From contig PDUO01000001.1 in the NCBI GenBank assembly GCA_003008705.1, positions 1,543,694 to 1,607,693 on the forward strand: a DNA stretch of 64,000 nucleotides, given 5' to 3'. This document shows positions 46,645-58,665 of this stretch, piece after piece. A program made the position numbers and the translations under genes. How positions within the stretch are numbered: position 1 is the first letter of the stretch; each line of letters begins with the position of its first letter. The notes below the pieces were generated by a model, which worked only from the letters and a program-made list of their open reading frames with translations, was not told where the DNA came from and did not search any database. Origin of the DNA: Pezicula radicicola. Taxonomy: Eukaryota > Ascomycota > Leotiomycetes > Helotiales > Dermateaceae.

Positions 46645-49600
46645 TCAATAATTTTTCCTTCTTGCTCTTCCACTGCCTAGATCAATATTCCTCATCTCCT
46701 CTAGCAGCGCCCATGGGTCACCGGCACCTGTCTGAGGCGGCGGTCCTTGGTTGTAACCTCCGTAGTTTTGGTTGATTGGAACCTTGGCTGGTACTGCTGG
46801 TGGGCCGCCGGTAATGGCTCTATATCCAGGACTGCCGCCGTAGTTGTGAGGCGGCGCATAATTCTCGCCCGAAAAGTCCCCAGTATTTGCTCTTGGAAGA
46901 CCTCGTGGCACGTAATTGTTGTCTTGATAGAACGTGATAGGTGCTAGAGGACTTGATTGTTGTGTAGGTTGGGCTGACATTCGGTTTGTCTTCTTTTGCA
47001 GGCGGTTGCGTCCTGTTGGAGGTGCCGAATCAGGGATTCCTCCACTGAATACGACTCCTGTGGCTGCCATGGACGATGGTCTTGCTGGAGCAACCTTTAA
47101 CTGTTTGCGACCCGAGGCTGGCGCCGAGGACCCTCCAGGTGGGCGGTAGTTGCGGTCTGGAAGTTGCGAGGCATATTTGGGTTGGGCCGTCTCGCGTAAA
47201 GGAGCGTAGTTTGACTCTGGAATATGATCACTAGGATCAATCTCTCTGCCATCGTGAGTAATGATCTTGGCATCAGGATCGATCTCCTTAGGGTCATATC
47301 TGTCGCTTAGAGACTTGGACGAAGCGGAACCAGAGAGGGCGGGATTTAGAGCATCGTACGAATCAGGTCCAAACGGTACTCCTGACAGCCTTCGGACTTC
47401 AGACGGCCCTGGTGCAGGACTGACTGATTTTCGAATGGTTCCTGATCGAGAATCAGGCGAAACACCTCTTCGTGCAATTGTCCCTTGAGGATTAGGTGAG
47501 ATTGCTCTCCGCCCCAGCCGAGGGTCAGGAGACACGCCCCTTCGTACCATTGTTCCTCGAGGGTCGGGCGAGAATGCTCTTCGTCCTGATCGGGGGTCAG
47601 GTGAAACACCTCTTCGGACAATTGTTCCTCGAGTGTCAGGCGAGACAGCTCTATAGTTGCTCATTGATCCCATTGTCCCAGTTGAATAACGGCTTTGTTG
47701 TTCATCGTATGTGGCTGCAGCTGGCGCAAATGGCTGTGATGCTGCTTCATGGTATGATAATGGATGTGGTCGGTTTTGGCCTTGCTGGTATGAGGGCGCC
47801 TCATGGTACCTGCCCCTTGGCGAGTTTCCAGCACTTTGGCTTGCTCGCTTCTCGTTGTAGATCCTTTCAGAAATTTCTTTTGCAATATCAGGATCCATTC
47901 CGGCGACAAGTGATGTAGGCATTTGTTGCATTCCATAACCAATGGGTGACCCTGCCATCTGATCTTCCGACTGTCTTCGTTGTGGAGCATAATTTGGAAG
48001 ACTGTTGTAAGATCTGCGAGAAGAGACGACAGATTGGTCTCTGAAAGAGGACACTGAGGACTGATCTCGGTACAACGACAAGTCAGAACTAACCGTGGAT
48101 GCATAGCCATTGGAACTTGTTGATGGCTGGTGGCTGGGGGAAGAAGACTGAGCGCTGTTTCGACCTGATGCAGAATTTCCGCGATCTCTTAAGTTCAGAG
48201 GGGCAGGCGAGGGTACTTGATCATATCTTCCAGCATCATATTGCGGAGTGCGTGAAAAGCTACCTCGATGTGCATTGTAGTGTCCTGGAGATGGAGTTGG
48301 TGGTGCATCTTCAACCGTTGGTTGCATTGATCCATAGTGATTATCGTAGCTGGAATCGTATGAGTAATGCCGCGCTAGTGACAGTTCTTGAGCGTTGCTA
48401 CCAGCATTGTATGAGTTTTTACGAAGTTGGAGTTGCTGCTGATAGCCTCCGGACTGTTCTTGGGCGTTGCTACCAGCATTGTATGAGTTTTTACGAAGTT
48501 GGAGTTGTTGCTGAAAACCTCCTGACTGTTCTTGAGCGTTGCTGGCAGCATTGAATGAGTTTCTACGAAGTTGGAGTTGTTGTTGATAGCCTCCTGATTG
48601 TTCTTGAGCGTCACTAGAAGCATCGTATGAGTTTTTACGAAGTTGGAGTTGTTGATTGTAGCCTCCTGGCTGTTCTTGGGCGTTGCTAGCAGCATCGTAT
48701 GAGTGTTGACGAAGTTGAAGTTGTTGTTGTGGTTGGTAACCTCCTGATCTCCGGAACGGTTCATCTTCTTTGGGCGGACTGTATGCTTCGTAAACCTTGG
48801 GCTGAGCATAGGGCTGTATAGATTGTCGGTGAATATCACTTGGCGACGCCTCGTATGGGCTCGTTTGACGTGTGGTAGCGCTATTGGAAGGAAATCCGTA
48901 GCTTCCGTGAGAAGACATAGGTGGTGCTGGGCTGACATGTTTACTGCCGTGTGCTGGAGGTGGTGGAGGAGGACCCCCAGGACTTGGTGGACCGTCATAT
49001 TTATCTGGTGGCGGCAAGTCATAAGTTGCCTGGCGAGAATTGTAATGATCACGAGGATCAATATGCTCTTCCTCGTAGCTACCTCCGTTTCCTGACGAAT
49101 AGTCGCTGTTTCCAGGATCATAGATTTCATATCTATCTTGGGGTATTGGCTGCGATGGTGGAGTGGCAAGAACCATAGCTTGAGAAGTTCCATATCCATG
49201 CTGATTCCCTGGGCTCTGTGTGTATCCATTTTGACGCCCTGAATTCTGCCCATAACTTTGAGACTGTGAAAGGCGATGGGGTGGTGTGCTATACTCTACA
49301 CGCTGAAGTGGTGATTGCTCTTGGACGTAACTCGGGGTCTGATGGCCTCGTGGTGGTGTTTGAACATGCTCGGGGATAGCAGTTGGCATAGGCGCCGGTC
49401 CTGGTTCTGGTGCTGCAGTGGTGGCATCCGACACTGATGGTCTCCGATGCCCTCGAGGAGAATTTTGAACATGATCTGGGATTGCGGATGGTGCTGGTAC
49501 TGACGCCGATGGTGCTGATGGTTGAGCTCCAGAGATGGGATCAGAAGGCAACGGTCGTCGTTTTACTGGGGCCTGGGCCTTTGGTTGTCTCGGGCCGCTT

Positions 49601-50192
49601 AGTGTCTCTCGTGGTCCATCCTGTGCCCCGTTTGTCGTACTTTGCCTGACCTTCTGTGGCTTCTCTTCTTTCGGTCGTGTATCGTAGTATGTGATCTCGA
49701 TCCTGATCTCTCCTGCGTATTTGCCTTTGAAACTGAGGTTGTGCCACAGATCATTTTGACCGCCGCCAGAAACGACGACCTCTTTCAAATCAACCCACGT
49801 CTCTCCAATGATTTCGGTTTTTTTATCGTCATTGAAAACCGAGACCTTCAATTGGTAATAATCCGGGGAGTCGTGCACGGTAAAACGGAGCTCTTGGTCC
49901 CTAGGCAACGGCGTTAGTAATTAATTCTACCACACTCGACGAAAGGCTGATCTGCTTACCATTTCGGCGTCTGCCCTCCACGACGATCCGTCTCTGTCTT
50001 CTTTGCTTCCTTGCCCAATCGTGCTGCACAATACGGATCCTGCTTACCGATGGTTTTTCGATTTGGCAGGTTTTTCGCGCGATCAACAATCACGACCAGA
50101 GTGCCAATCTCGGGACCATCGACAGTCATATCCGCAAAGATACCAGCGGGGTGGACGCCATTAAGGCCGTTCACCTTGGACTTGGTCGCCAT
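46645..50192 (-). CDS. C2-domain protein, Fic1/Inn1-like (cytokinesis ingression factor)
   Basis: Exons 50192-49960 and 49900-46645 encode 1162 residues. An N-terminal C2 domain spans about residues 28-138 (GTLVVIVDRAKNLPNRKTIG, KQDPYCAARLG, ELRFTVHD, GETWVDLKEVV, and GEIRIEITYYDTRP at the end). All the rest is disordered and rich in Pro, Ser, Gln and Tyr. It has PxxP stretches, five or more copies of an about 23-residue QQQLQLRKNSYxA repeat (48370-48740), and RRGVSPDPR-type repeats (47400-47640). This layout fits ingression protein Fic1/Inn1 and its filamentous-fungal relatives, which bind membranes through C2 and SH3 partners through the tail at the division ring or septum. The family call is by architecture; the tail is not alignable by eye. 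Confidence 0.82.
48370..48740 (-). repeat. In-frame tandem repeat in the C2 protein (about 69-bp unit)
   Basis: Five or so copies of a Gln-rich unit around QLQLRKNSYNA and NAQEQSGGY, visible in DNA as repeated gaagttggagttgttg words. Copies differ by few substitutions and occasional codon insertions. Confidence 0.8.
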
Positions 50193-51086
50193 GATTGTTT
50201 GCAAGTCATGGGCTGGGAGCTCTTGTTGTGAAGATGCGTGGACAAGGCTCAATGTCGGGTCGTTAAACTCGGTACTCGTAAGGTGACGTGGGTTTGTTTA
50301 CTTGGAGATGGAAATGAGCATGGTTAAAATGCTCGAATTTCCCCAGATTGCACACTAATCCGATAGCCACATGAAGGAATGTCGTGATGTCGTGAGTAGT
50401 TTAGTTGATACAGGAAAGATGTCCGCCTGGGTCCTGTCGGTACAGAGAGATTCCGCTGAGCTATCATAGAGCTGCGAAATCATGGTGGCTGAGGGGCTGC
50501 GATGCAGCTTTGAAAAATGGCTGGGAAGACAACCGAACGCAAACCTTGGCAGTTCATAGAGATGAGAGCAGTGCGGAGTGTTTTCATGCGCGATCAGAAT
50601 GAATTTTGTGATTGTTTGCTCAAAGGGACGGCACATTTACAGTATTCTAATCGCCACCCCAACATGGGATTTAGCACGCACACGCATTAAATGCCATTCT
50701 CGCGATCTTCATCGACATCATTGCCCAAGTCGCTGGGTTTTGCTCTGGACAGGGGTTGGCATTGGCAGTGATAGCATTAAGCGAAGCCTATAAATAGGGT
50801 ACAGGAGAGTATTGTACAGTAGGTAGACTCTGCTGTGCCTACATCTTGAGCGGAAAGAGCCGATCAATTATGGATAAATGCCCAGCCCAAGAGCAGTAAG
50901 AGAGGCTTGGAAATCTGGAGGTGGTCTGTGTAGCCTATAACGCACTGGAGAAAAGTTTCTTACAATGCAATTATTCCACCAAATTCGTTCTGTTGATCAC
51001 GTGATGTTCCACCAGACCCCAGGACAAGCTCCGACAATGACAACTCTCTCCCTCAAGAACAGATAATTCACAACATCCATCTAAAT
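50193..51086. promoter_or_regulatory. Divergent intergenic region, C2 protein / TMEM234 homologue
   Basis: 894 bp between two divergent starts. Short ORFs at 50355-50793 show no domain. It carries both promoters; no specific site called. Confidence 0.4.
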
Positions 51087-51701
51087 ATGGATACCGCCGA
51101 CCCTTCCACTCCTACCCCCTCGATATTCCGCTATGTCCTCGGTTTCCTAATGATAGGTCTAGCTTGGGGGTTCACAACACCCTTTATCCGCGCAGCCGCT
51201 CGCACCCATAAACCACCAGAACATCCCATCCTCCAGACTCCCGCTGTCGTCAACAGCTGGATCAAAAGCAAGGTCTACGGCGCCTTCTTCGGAGTTATAG
51301 ATCTACTGAGAAATCCAAGATATGCAATCCCTTTGGTCATTAACCTGACGGGAAGCATTTGGTTCTTCTTGTTGATCGGACAGGCCGGTATGTTACTTTT
51401 CCTTCTTTACCATTGCTTGATAGATGCGGGAATATGGATGGAAAGAGTTAGTTATTGTGTCGGTTTAAGCTAATTGGATGCAGAGTTAAGCCTCACAGTA
51501 CCCATTACCAACTCGTTGGCTTTTCTCTTTACAGTCGCAGGAGAATGGTGGGTTGAGAGGAAGGTTATTAGTCGTGGTGAGTATCTTACTTCCGTAGCTC
51601 CTGAAGACAGTAGCACTGACCTAAGTTTATCAGACACCTGGATAGGAATGACCCTGTCACTATGTGGGATAGCTTTATGTGTGCAAAGCAAGAACCGTTG
51701 A
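51087..51701 (+). CDS. TMEM234 homologue (small four-span membrane protein)
   Basis: Exons 51087-51387, 51484-51576 and 51634-51701 join to 153 residues. Four hydrophobic spans are visible: FRYVLGFLMIGLAWGFTTPF, AIPLVINLTGSIWFFLLIG, SLTVPITNSLAFLFTVAGEW and WIGMTLSLCGIALCV. The GLAWGFTTPFIR start and the WW(V/I)ER segment after span 3 are typical of the TMEM234 family, which resembles half of a drug/metabolite transporter. Substrate and location are not established in fungi as far as I know. Short introns (96 and 57 bp) in phase 1. Confidence 0.88.
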
Positions 51702-52492
51702 AGATCGGAGGCTGAGGTGAGGCTGAAGACGATCCACTAAGATCGTGCATATTTTCAGCTGCCATGGTGGCCTTCAAGCCTCAGGGGCCTTGAAGCTGCA
51801 GCACCCGTACTTTATCATGACATGGGATGAAAATTGTGCGATATTCTAGGCGCTAATTTGTCTGCATCGGAGTATCGATTATTGTCACTGAGAGTAGTTG
51901 GCAGACTCATCTTGGAAAGGACAGTTATTTGTAGAAACGATATTAGATATTAAACAATGCACCAGGCAATGCTCTATGCTAAGAAATACTACGCTAGGAG
52001 TGCTGAAAGTGCTAGGTATTGCATGCTGCAATTGCTCAGAAAGAGCTGGTCCAGCCAAAAGTCTAAATTGTGCGCCAATTGTCGTGCACACTTCATGATG
52101 GTATCGTACGGCCCTGTGCCCAAGAAAAAAACGCTCATTATGGCTTTTCTTCGCTTTCATATCTTCGTAACCATCAACTTCATAATTGTATACTCAGTGC
52201 CTTGCACGAACCCATCTTTGAACATCTTGTAGGTGAGGATCTTCAAGCCTATACAACCATAGAGTCAGTTTCGGTTTCTATAATGGTACAACCAACACTG
52301 AAATGACAAAATATTCAAGGATTCATCTAATAACGATGGTGCACACAGCTTTGAGTTTAAACCCAACTGATGTGTAGGGGCATGATATCGGACTTCCTTA
52401 ATATCTTAGCCATCAATGGCGCTCTAGGCGCTTAGCCCCTGAAAATACGGCTGGTAATCTTTGAGAAGACAGCGATGATCTAACAGGATTAC
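51702..52492. other. Convergent 3' region
   Basis: 790 bp between convergent genes; short ORFs only (51885-52306 on both strands), none recognisable. Confidence 0.45.
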
Positions 52493-53194
52493 TCACGTCC
52501 AGCGTCCCATCTGATAGTCGGAAGATCGCATGTCCGAGTAAATGGAATCATCGGTAATAGAAGCAAGTTCCTGTCGGAAAATCAATACTCGTTTGGATTT
52601 GTACATCGGACCCTTAAAGCATAGGAACCCGGTGGAACTGAGCAATACTTACAACCCTCAGTTGCTGGTCACACGCTGTCAATTGTTGAGTGTGACCGGC
52701 ATGTGGTCTCTCGCCCCGAAGTACTTGTTCTCTCCATCCGATCCAGCGCTGTGCAGCCAGCTGACGCAGGTAGATCTTTTGGGCTTCATGCCTTCTAGAA
52801 AAGGCATCGAGCAAAACCCTAAACTGGTAAGTAGGTTTCCACTCTAGAATAAGCATGAGGCCTTACTGCTGCAATTCGGCTTTTGACTGCTCTTCCGGGC
52901 CACCTCGGGCTCTCGGCACTCTAGTCTCTGCAGCACAATTTAAAATATGTTGTCCGTCAAGAGAGCATTGTCTTAATGCTGCCCAGCCTTCCGTATAGTA
53001 ATCCTCCAGATTTTGAGGATCTGCTGGGGTCTCTGCGATGTAATACTGAAGGGTCCGAAAATCAGAAAGAAGGTCTGCTACCCGCGCAGACCGAGCATCA
53101 TTTACTAGATCGCAGTTTAGTCAATTTACTGACTCATTTTGCCACGATGATCTAAATAGAACCGGCAGAAGGTACACTTACAACCGTCTGCCAT
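52493..53194 (-). CDS. Small helical protein of unknown function (164 aa, four exons)
   Basis: Exons 53194-53182 (13 nt), 53104-52867, 52818-52653 and 52570-52493; phases agree throughout. The product is mostly helical and charged: RVADLLSDFRTLQYYIAET, EDYYTEGWAALRQCSLDGQHIL, a flexible PRARGGPEEQ segment, then LLDAFSRRHEAQKIYLRQLAAQRWIGWREQVL and a short SIYSDMRSSDYQMGRW tail. I do not recognise the family. The consistent splice phases and the amphipathic helix pattern support a real gene. The terminal codons overlap a GTGAGT donor-like sequence, so there could be a further 3' exon that I did not find. The very short first exon (MADG) makes the start less certain. Confidence 0.7.
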
Positions 53195-54394
53195 TATCCA
53201 CCAATGAATAATCTAGATATCAATAAAAGAAAGGCGGATAGGAAAGGACACGCTGACTAAGAACGAATGAAGAAGATAGTGGGAAACGGGAGTGGCAGGC
53301 CGTTGAGAAAGTCTCCAAAGTAAAGCCATCACGGCAGTATATGAACGATTCTTCAAAATGTTATCGTGTAATAGAGAGAGGAGCAACCCCACCACTAGAA
53401 ATTTCGGGAGACTTGGTGGCTGGCTATAATCTTGGGAGTCTCAGCCTGCACTTGAAGCTATGAGAAGTTGAGAACCATTAGAGCCGCTGGCAACAGAAGA
53501 AAAAACCCCACACCACGGTGCAATATTCGAATATCATTGCGTGAGCTCAAAATCTATGAACCCTACACAGCTGTGCGTCATAGTTTATACTTCCGTGCGC
53601 ATGACGACGTGGTTGCAAAGGTGCAAAAAGATAGTGATCTAGAGGCTCAACCCCCCGGCACAACATTCCAGACAAGGGAGTCAGGGCCAACTTCAGCGCT
53701 GGCTAGCGGTCGTTTAGACGCCATGGCGTCTCTCACCACATGGTCAACCAGTAACCTCCCCTGATTCGTGCCTGTACTCCGTAAGCTTCCAAAAAAGATC
53801 AGACGTTCAGGTCCAAAGAGGGCTTGAGTTTCCAAACTAAGCTTAATGTAAACATGTCGCTTGCACACCTAGAAGCTGAAAAAACATCGAAAACACCAAA
53901 AAGGGTACAACCTCCTCCGCGGCTGCGCCTTACAGACGCATATTCTTCTTCTCATATTCCCATGCTCACCACCGTTGGAAACTTCTCATCTAGAGCGAGA
54001 CACTCTGTCGGGTTCTGCCAATACTTCTTGCTTCCGCTGTACCACTTCCGCGCTGTAAGGTTGGGGTCCTGCATTCTGTCAGATCACTGCATGGCTAGCG
54101 CCACATGTAAAGCCACAGGATGGCTGTGCAAGGCATTGTGGGACATGCCCGGCCATCCAGTGTAAAAGCAGTCACTACTCCATTTCCCAAGGGCAATTGG
54201 AAACTAATAACACAAGATATGGAGGCGGCTTTTACACCCATTCGTCTCTGTTTTAATACAATGGTGATGCAAGTGAAAGCTCTAAATCGAAGTCACACTT
54301 CGTAGCCACTCAATCCCCGGTGACGCCGAACGCTAGTCTTCGACCTTGAGATTCATCGACATGAGGACTAAAAACGTTTGAGCCTCGTCCCAAA
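53195..54394. other. Intergenic, no gene seen
   Basis: 1.2 kb. ORFs 53468-53764 and 53824-54165 (+) show no domain or biased composition. It is the promoter side of the 164-residue gene and the 3' side of SCL1. Confidence 0.4.
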
Positions 54395-55456
54395 TCAGTC
54401 CTTGTCTGCAATCGCTTGTAATCGTTCGTCAATCTCATCCTCTGTCAGAGCCCTAAAGTCGGGATCAGCTCCCTCCTTCCCGTCCTTTCTTGGCCCACCA
54501 ACGATCCCGATCTCCAATTCACCCTTCTTGAAATCCACGCTAAGAACCGTGCTCAAAGTCGTTATTCCTAGTTCCACAACATCTTCCCAGCTACCGTCGG
54601 CGTAATCCTTGTTCTTGAGCTTCTTCTCGAGATGATTGAACGCCTCTTGTTGCTTGGGACCTGAAGCTGTACCCTTGTAGCCCGTGTAGTATCCTGCCGG
54701 GTCACACTTGTACAATTGGGGTCCGAACTCTGAGTCAAGGGATATCAAGGTTGTTGCAACACCGTAAGGTCGCATGTAAGCCTAGGAGGTCGTTAGCAAA
54801 CTAAGCGTAGAGTAGGAACGAGTTTCATGGCCCGGCCCGCTCAGCTGCTTACTCTCTGGGTGTACACTTGGCTGATATTCGCGATTCGCTTTGCTAGAGC
54901 ATCACAAGGCATCTCGTATCCAAACTTATATCTGAACTCTGCTGCTTCACCAATAGCTCTTTGAACGAACGCCCTGGCATCTGCGATGGAGCCTGTCATG
55001 ACGCACCCTACGGAAGGCGACAACTGGAAGATGTGGGAGACGGACGAGGGATCGATGAGCTTGTCCTACATGAAGGATGCTGTCAGTTTCGACTATCCCA
55101 ATAGCAACTCAAGGGTTATGCTTACGGGAACTTTCTTTTGTGATAACACAACTGCACAGTTCTTTCCTCGTACACCTACCGACATGATATTTGCAGCTGT
55201 GATAGCCTTGAAAGCATATTCTACCCACACAGAGACGTCAGCAATCTAAGACCGTGTAGAGGCATTGCTTCGGCTCCAAGACAATGTCCCCAGAAAGCTG
55301 AAGTTGAAAGTTGAATGCGTACCAACTTGGTATAATCGTCCCTGATCTGAGAAGATCGTAATATGTCTGTCATAGCCTGCGCTTCCTATTACGAAGTTAG
55401 CTGAAGCTCATGGCATCACTGTTTGTGGCCAGCAGGGATGTCAACATACCCGACAT
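54395..55456 (-). CDS. SCL1: 20S proteasome subunit alpha-1 (Scl1 / PSMA6 type)
   Basis: Exons 55456-55450 (7 nt), 55385-55323, 55220-55126, 55065-54853 and 54781-54395 give 254 residues, the normal length. The N-terminus [29 protein letters not shown] carries the alpha-subunit signature, interrupted by an intron in the Glu codon. Then [47 protein letters not shown] and [18 protein letters not shown], all typical of alpha-1. It forms part of the outer heptameric ring of the 20S core that gates substrate entry. A ladder of small 5' exons is common for this gene in Pezizomycotina. Divergent from the WKF-domain gene with 352 bp between starts. Confidence 0.95.
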
Positions 55457-55808
55457 CTTGAACGGTATGGAGGTATTTCCCGGTCTAAGGTATCAATTAT
55501 GGTACGTATGGGTTGCTTGGCCTAAGTAGTGGAAGTTGAGGTGTTTGCTGATGAGTGTAGATACGTTTGGAAGCTCTGACGATGAATACACGCGCTTTGA
55601 AGGTCAAGCTCGCGCGGCAGGAAGCTGCCTTGAAGCTCGAGGGGAAATGATATTCCGGGCCGTGATACGACGTACGGTGACCAAGATTGTTGGCGATAAG
55701 GAAAATAGAAAGAAATAATTCTCGGGATCTCCCTGCAAGCAGGTTATAATTTACAACGAAGTCTTATATTTCTGCTTCTGCCAGTGTTTGCAGAGACTTA
55801 CCCACATT
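55457..55808. promoter_or_regulatory. Shared divergent promoter, SCL1 / WKF-domain gene
   Basis: 352 bp between start codons. Overlapped by ORF 55536-55718 (+), which has no domain and is treated as noise. No proteasome-specific element identified by eye. Confidence 0.45.
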
Positions 55809-57161
55809 ATGCCTTCTGTAACAAGTACTTCTAATGTGCCATCGCCACGGACTCCTGCTTGGAAGAGGATTGGACTGAAATTAAAGAGTTCACAAGAAAC
55901 AATAGCTACCCCATTATCCACTGCTAAACCTACACAAGAGCTTGAGGGTTCCAAACGAAAGCGGGCCACAGACATAGAAGATCTCACACCAGCGAAGAAA
56001 GCAAAGAAACGGGAGAAAGGACCTGCAGTTGTTGCGACAACACAAAGAGATTCCACACCGACTCTATCGCGAAAGAAATCCGTCACTTTCACCCCAGAAA
56101 CGAAGGAGGAAGATGGAGACAGCATAAAACAGTTATTCAGCGCGTGGGTTGAGGAACAGAAAGCACAGGACCCAACATTTGGCACAAAAACTACCAGCCC
56201 GGCTTTTGACACCCCAGAACCGCCCAAAGTTGAAGAGCAAATCGATTCTACGCTAGATGAGTCCGAAAGAAGAGTAAGGAGAGTCAAGAAACCCAAAGGA
56301 GAGAAAGCAAAAGCGCCAGAAAATTCACCAACTTCAAATACTGTCAAGTCAACGAAGGTTGAGCAGGTAGCAAAGGTTCCCTTAAGACCTTTCCTAGTAT
56401 ATCTTAAGCAGTATTCGGAATCGCGAGAGACCTGGAAATTCAGCAAAAATCACCAAGATCGTCTACTCAAGCACATCTTCGACGCTGATGTTATTCCAGC
56501 CGAGTACTCCCCTCAAATCTACGAATACGTCAGAGGTCTACAAGGGGGTGTTCGCACTAGGTTACGGGATTCGGCACTCGCAGTTAAAGTTAAAGATCAG
56601 GAGGACGGTGTCGCAGGTTTTCCGGCAACCATGAAAGACGCGTCTAAAAGACAGCAGGAGTATGATACCGCAATAGGGGAGTATGTTGCTACAATGACAG
56701 CGGCTGGAGTACATGCCGACGTGGGCTTCGAAGAGGGAGTGCTACTAGGATTATCTGATGTTGCTATGGAGAAGAGAACGCTTAAGAGAGCAAGATCAGA
56801 GCGGATATTGATGGAACTGGGTAGCCAAATTGAAAAAGGTGAAGACCCCGCAGCGAAGGAAGTCTTGGAGGAAAGCCAGAAACGGTTTCGGATGGAAGAC
56901 GGATCTGCCCAGAAACTTCGAAGAAAGAGAAAGCAGCGAACGATGGCTGTCGAGTCAGATACTAGTTCTTCGGAGGACTCAAGCGACTCGGAATCGGAAT
57001 CAGATTCAGACGGTAGTAGTAGTAGTTCCGATGGATCAACTCCAGGCACGAGAGAAGATGATGATACCTCAAGTTCTTCGAGTAGCTCATCGGGGTCCGA
57101 AGGGGATAGCGACAGTGAGAGTTCTTCTGAGGAAGGCGGCGATTCAAGTAATAGCGACTGA
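55809..57161 (+). CDS. WKF-domain nucleolar protein (C7orf50-like)
   Basis: Single exon, 450 residues from MPSVTSTSN; an in-frame ATG seven codons upstream is possible. The N-terminal 185 residues are basic and low-complexity (KRKRATDIEDLTPAKKAKKREK is a likely nuclear signal). Residues about 190-265 form the WKF domain: PLRPFLVYLKQY, ETWKFSKNHQDRLLKHIFD with the name-giving W-K-F at about 208-210, then YSPQIYEYVRGLQGGVRTRL. A helical region follows, then a KLRRKRKQRT basic patch and a long Ser/Glu/Asp tail (SSSEDSSDSESESDSD type). Human C7orf50 with this domain is nucleolar and linked to ribosome biogenesis; a similar role is inferred here. Confidence 0.85.
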   Translation: MPSVTSTSNVPSPRTPAWKRIGLKLKSSQETIATPLSTAKPTQELEGSKRKRATDIEDLTPAKKAKKREKGPAVVATTQRDSTPTLSRKKSVTFTPETKEEDGDSIKQLFSAWVEEQKAQDPTFGTKTTSPAFDTPEPPKVEEQIDSTLDESERRVRRVKKPKGEKAKAPENSPTSNTVKSTKVEQVAKVPLRPFLVYLKQYSESRETWKFSKNHQDRLLKHIFDADVIPAEYSPQIYEYVRGLQGGVRTRLRDSALAVKVKDQEDGVAGFPATMKDASKRQQEYDTAIGEYVATMTAAGVHADVGFEEGVLLGLSDVAMEKRTLKRARSERILMELGSQIEKGEDPAAKEVLEESQKRFRMEDGSAQKLRRKRKQRTMAVESDTSSSEDSSDSESESDSDGSSSSSDGSTPGTREDDDTSSSSSSSSGSEGDSDSESSSEEGGDSSNSD

Positions 57162-57975
57162 AAGAGCCGGTGAGGTAACGGGTATCACCTCCGGTCTCTG
57201 ACTTTGTCTTGACTGCTCGACTGGCGGACCAACTAACCGACTGATGGATTTTGGAAGCTGCTACAAGGTCCCGAGTGACTGAAATTATCCGAGTTACTCG
57301 AGCTACTCAGCTTATTAGAAGTGGGGGTTGAAAGATACGCGGTGCTACTCTACTGCACAATAATGCTACATTGTCGCATCGAGGAATAATACGGGCGGTC
57401 CAATAGATACCCATATAGCGCCCATGAAAGCGGCCAGGACCAATAAGACAATACAATGCCAGATCAGATCCTTATCTTACCCAGATGTGAAATAATGGAC
57501 ATGTGAGCTCTTGCATGATACTTTGTAACCAAACGGAGCCAAACATAGAAATTCTGTAGAGACTTACTGGTGTTATGAACTTATGCACCCCTCATTTTTG
57601 TCACCCACAGGACTGCAAAGAGGCGCAAAGCGATCACGTTACACAATTTCGGCATCGCAAGCAAACCCGGAGCCCCAAATGCCATGTATCTTCTGCATAT
57701 CGCTCAATCCAGACCCCCACGAGTACTAATTATTGTGGCTGCAAGGCATCTTATCTGCAGATATCTCACCGACACTTCGATTGCGGTCTCCTCATAAGTA
57801 ACGCTTCATTTTCGCGTTGCGCCATTTTCTGCTACGTCCTGCAGACAGTGAGCCGCCCTCACATCTACTCCCCGCATTCCTTGAAACAAAACACATTCAA
57901 CTCTTCAACAAATTCAGGATTGGTTGAGAAACACAGACATTTAGGAAAAGATAAGGAAGAGGACATATACTCACG
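57162..57975. other. Intergenic between co-directional genes
   Basis: 810 bp. ORF 57575-57979 (134 codons) has an odd His/Cys-rich composition and runs over the next gene's ATG; I treat it as 5' leader noise. Otherwise nothing seen. Confidence 0.4.
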
Positions 57976-58665
57976 ATGACGAGAGTATATCTATACACCG
58001 GCGCTTTCGGGGCCTTTGTGGCTGGTGAGTTTGATCTGCCTCGATGCCCCCACGCATGACGTTGATAAAGTACAGCTATGGCCATGACTTTCATCGCCAT
58101 CTTCACGCCGAATTGGGTTTCTTATCTGGCTACAACGCCCAATGGAGACCATTATACAAAGACGGTCGGTCTGCACCGGAGTTGTTCCACGGTCGATGGG
58201 AGCTGCCAACATTTCCCACAATATGAAGACTGCCATGGCGAGGATCGGTACTTCTGCTCCATGTGGAGGTCAGTTGGGTTCTTAATGAGCTTCGCGGCTG
58301 CGGTGGAGATGGCGACGGCCGTGGCGTATATTGTGGTCATCCTGGGTGGCAAACAAAAACGTGAGACGGGGTGGAGGGTATTATCTTTCTTGTTAATCAT
58401 TATCGGTATTGTACAGTGTGCTGCAATGGCTATTGTGGTAAGTAATGCAAAAGCAATGATCAAATGCATTGCTAATTTTTCACAGGCATATCTCTTTGAC
58501 AACGACGAGCGATTCTTCGTTGGCTGGTACTTGGACAAGTCTTGGGTCCTTTGCACGATTAGCTGGTCTATCGCTATCGTTTCAGCAGGCGTTCTGTCAG
58601 TCTCGGCATATATTTTGCCCCCAGAGGATGGTTACGAATTGCTTCCCCCAGATAGATACGCATAA
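57976..58665 (+). CDS. Claudin-like four-span membrane protein
   Basis: Exons 57976-58024, 58076-58437 and 58486-58665 give 196 residues. The first span is made by joining MTRVYLYTGAFGAFVA to AMAMTFIAIFTPNW. An external loop with several Cys follows (CSTVDGSC, DCHGEDRYFC), then spans FLMSFAAAVEMATAVAYIVVIL, FLLIIIGIVQCAAMAIV and CTISWSIAIVSAGVL, and a short cytosolic tail. The PNW plus Cys-loop plus four-span arrangement fits the claudin/PMP22/SUR7-like superfamily. In fungi such proteins sit in the plasma membrane; this one's function is unknown. The second intron is 48 bp, in frame and stop-free, with perfect GTAAGT, GCTAAT and CACAG signals, so a retained-intron isoform 16 residues longer would also be open. 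Confidence 0.82.

Noticed and set aside
55751..56446. 231-codon minus-strand ORF
   Set aside because: Antisense to the WKF-domain gene, which has a recognisable domain; no domain in the antisense product.
57575..57979. 134-codon plus-strand ORF, His/Cys-rich
   Set aside because: Overlaps the start of the claudin-like gene, no domain, no splice support; more likely leader sequence.
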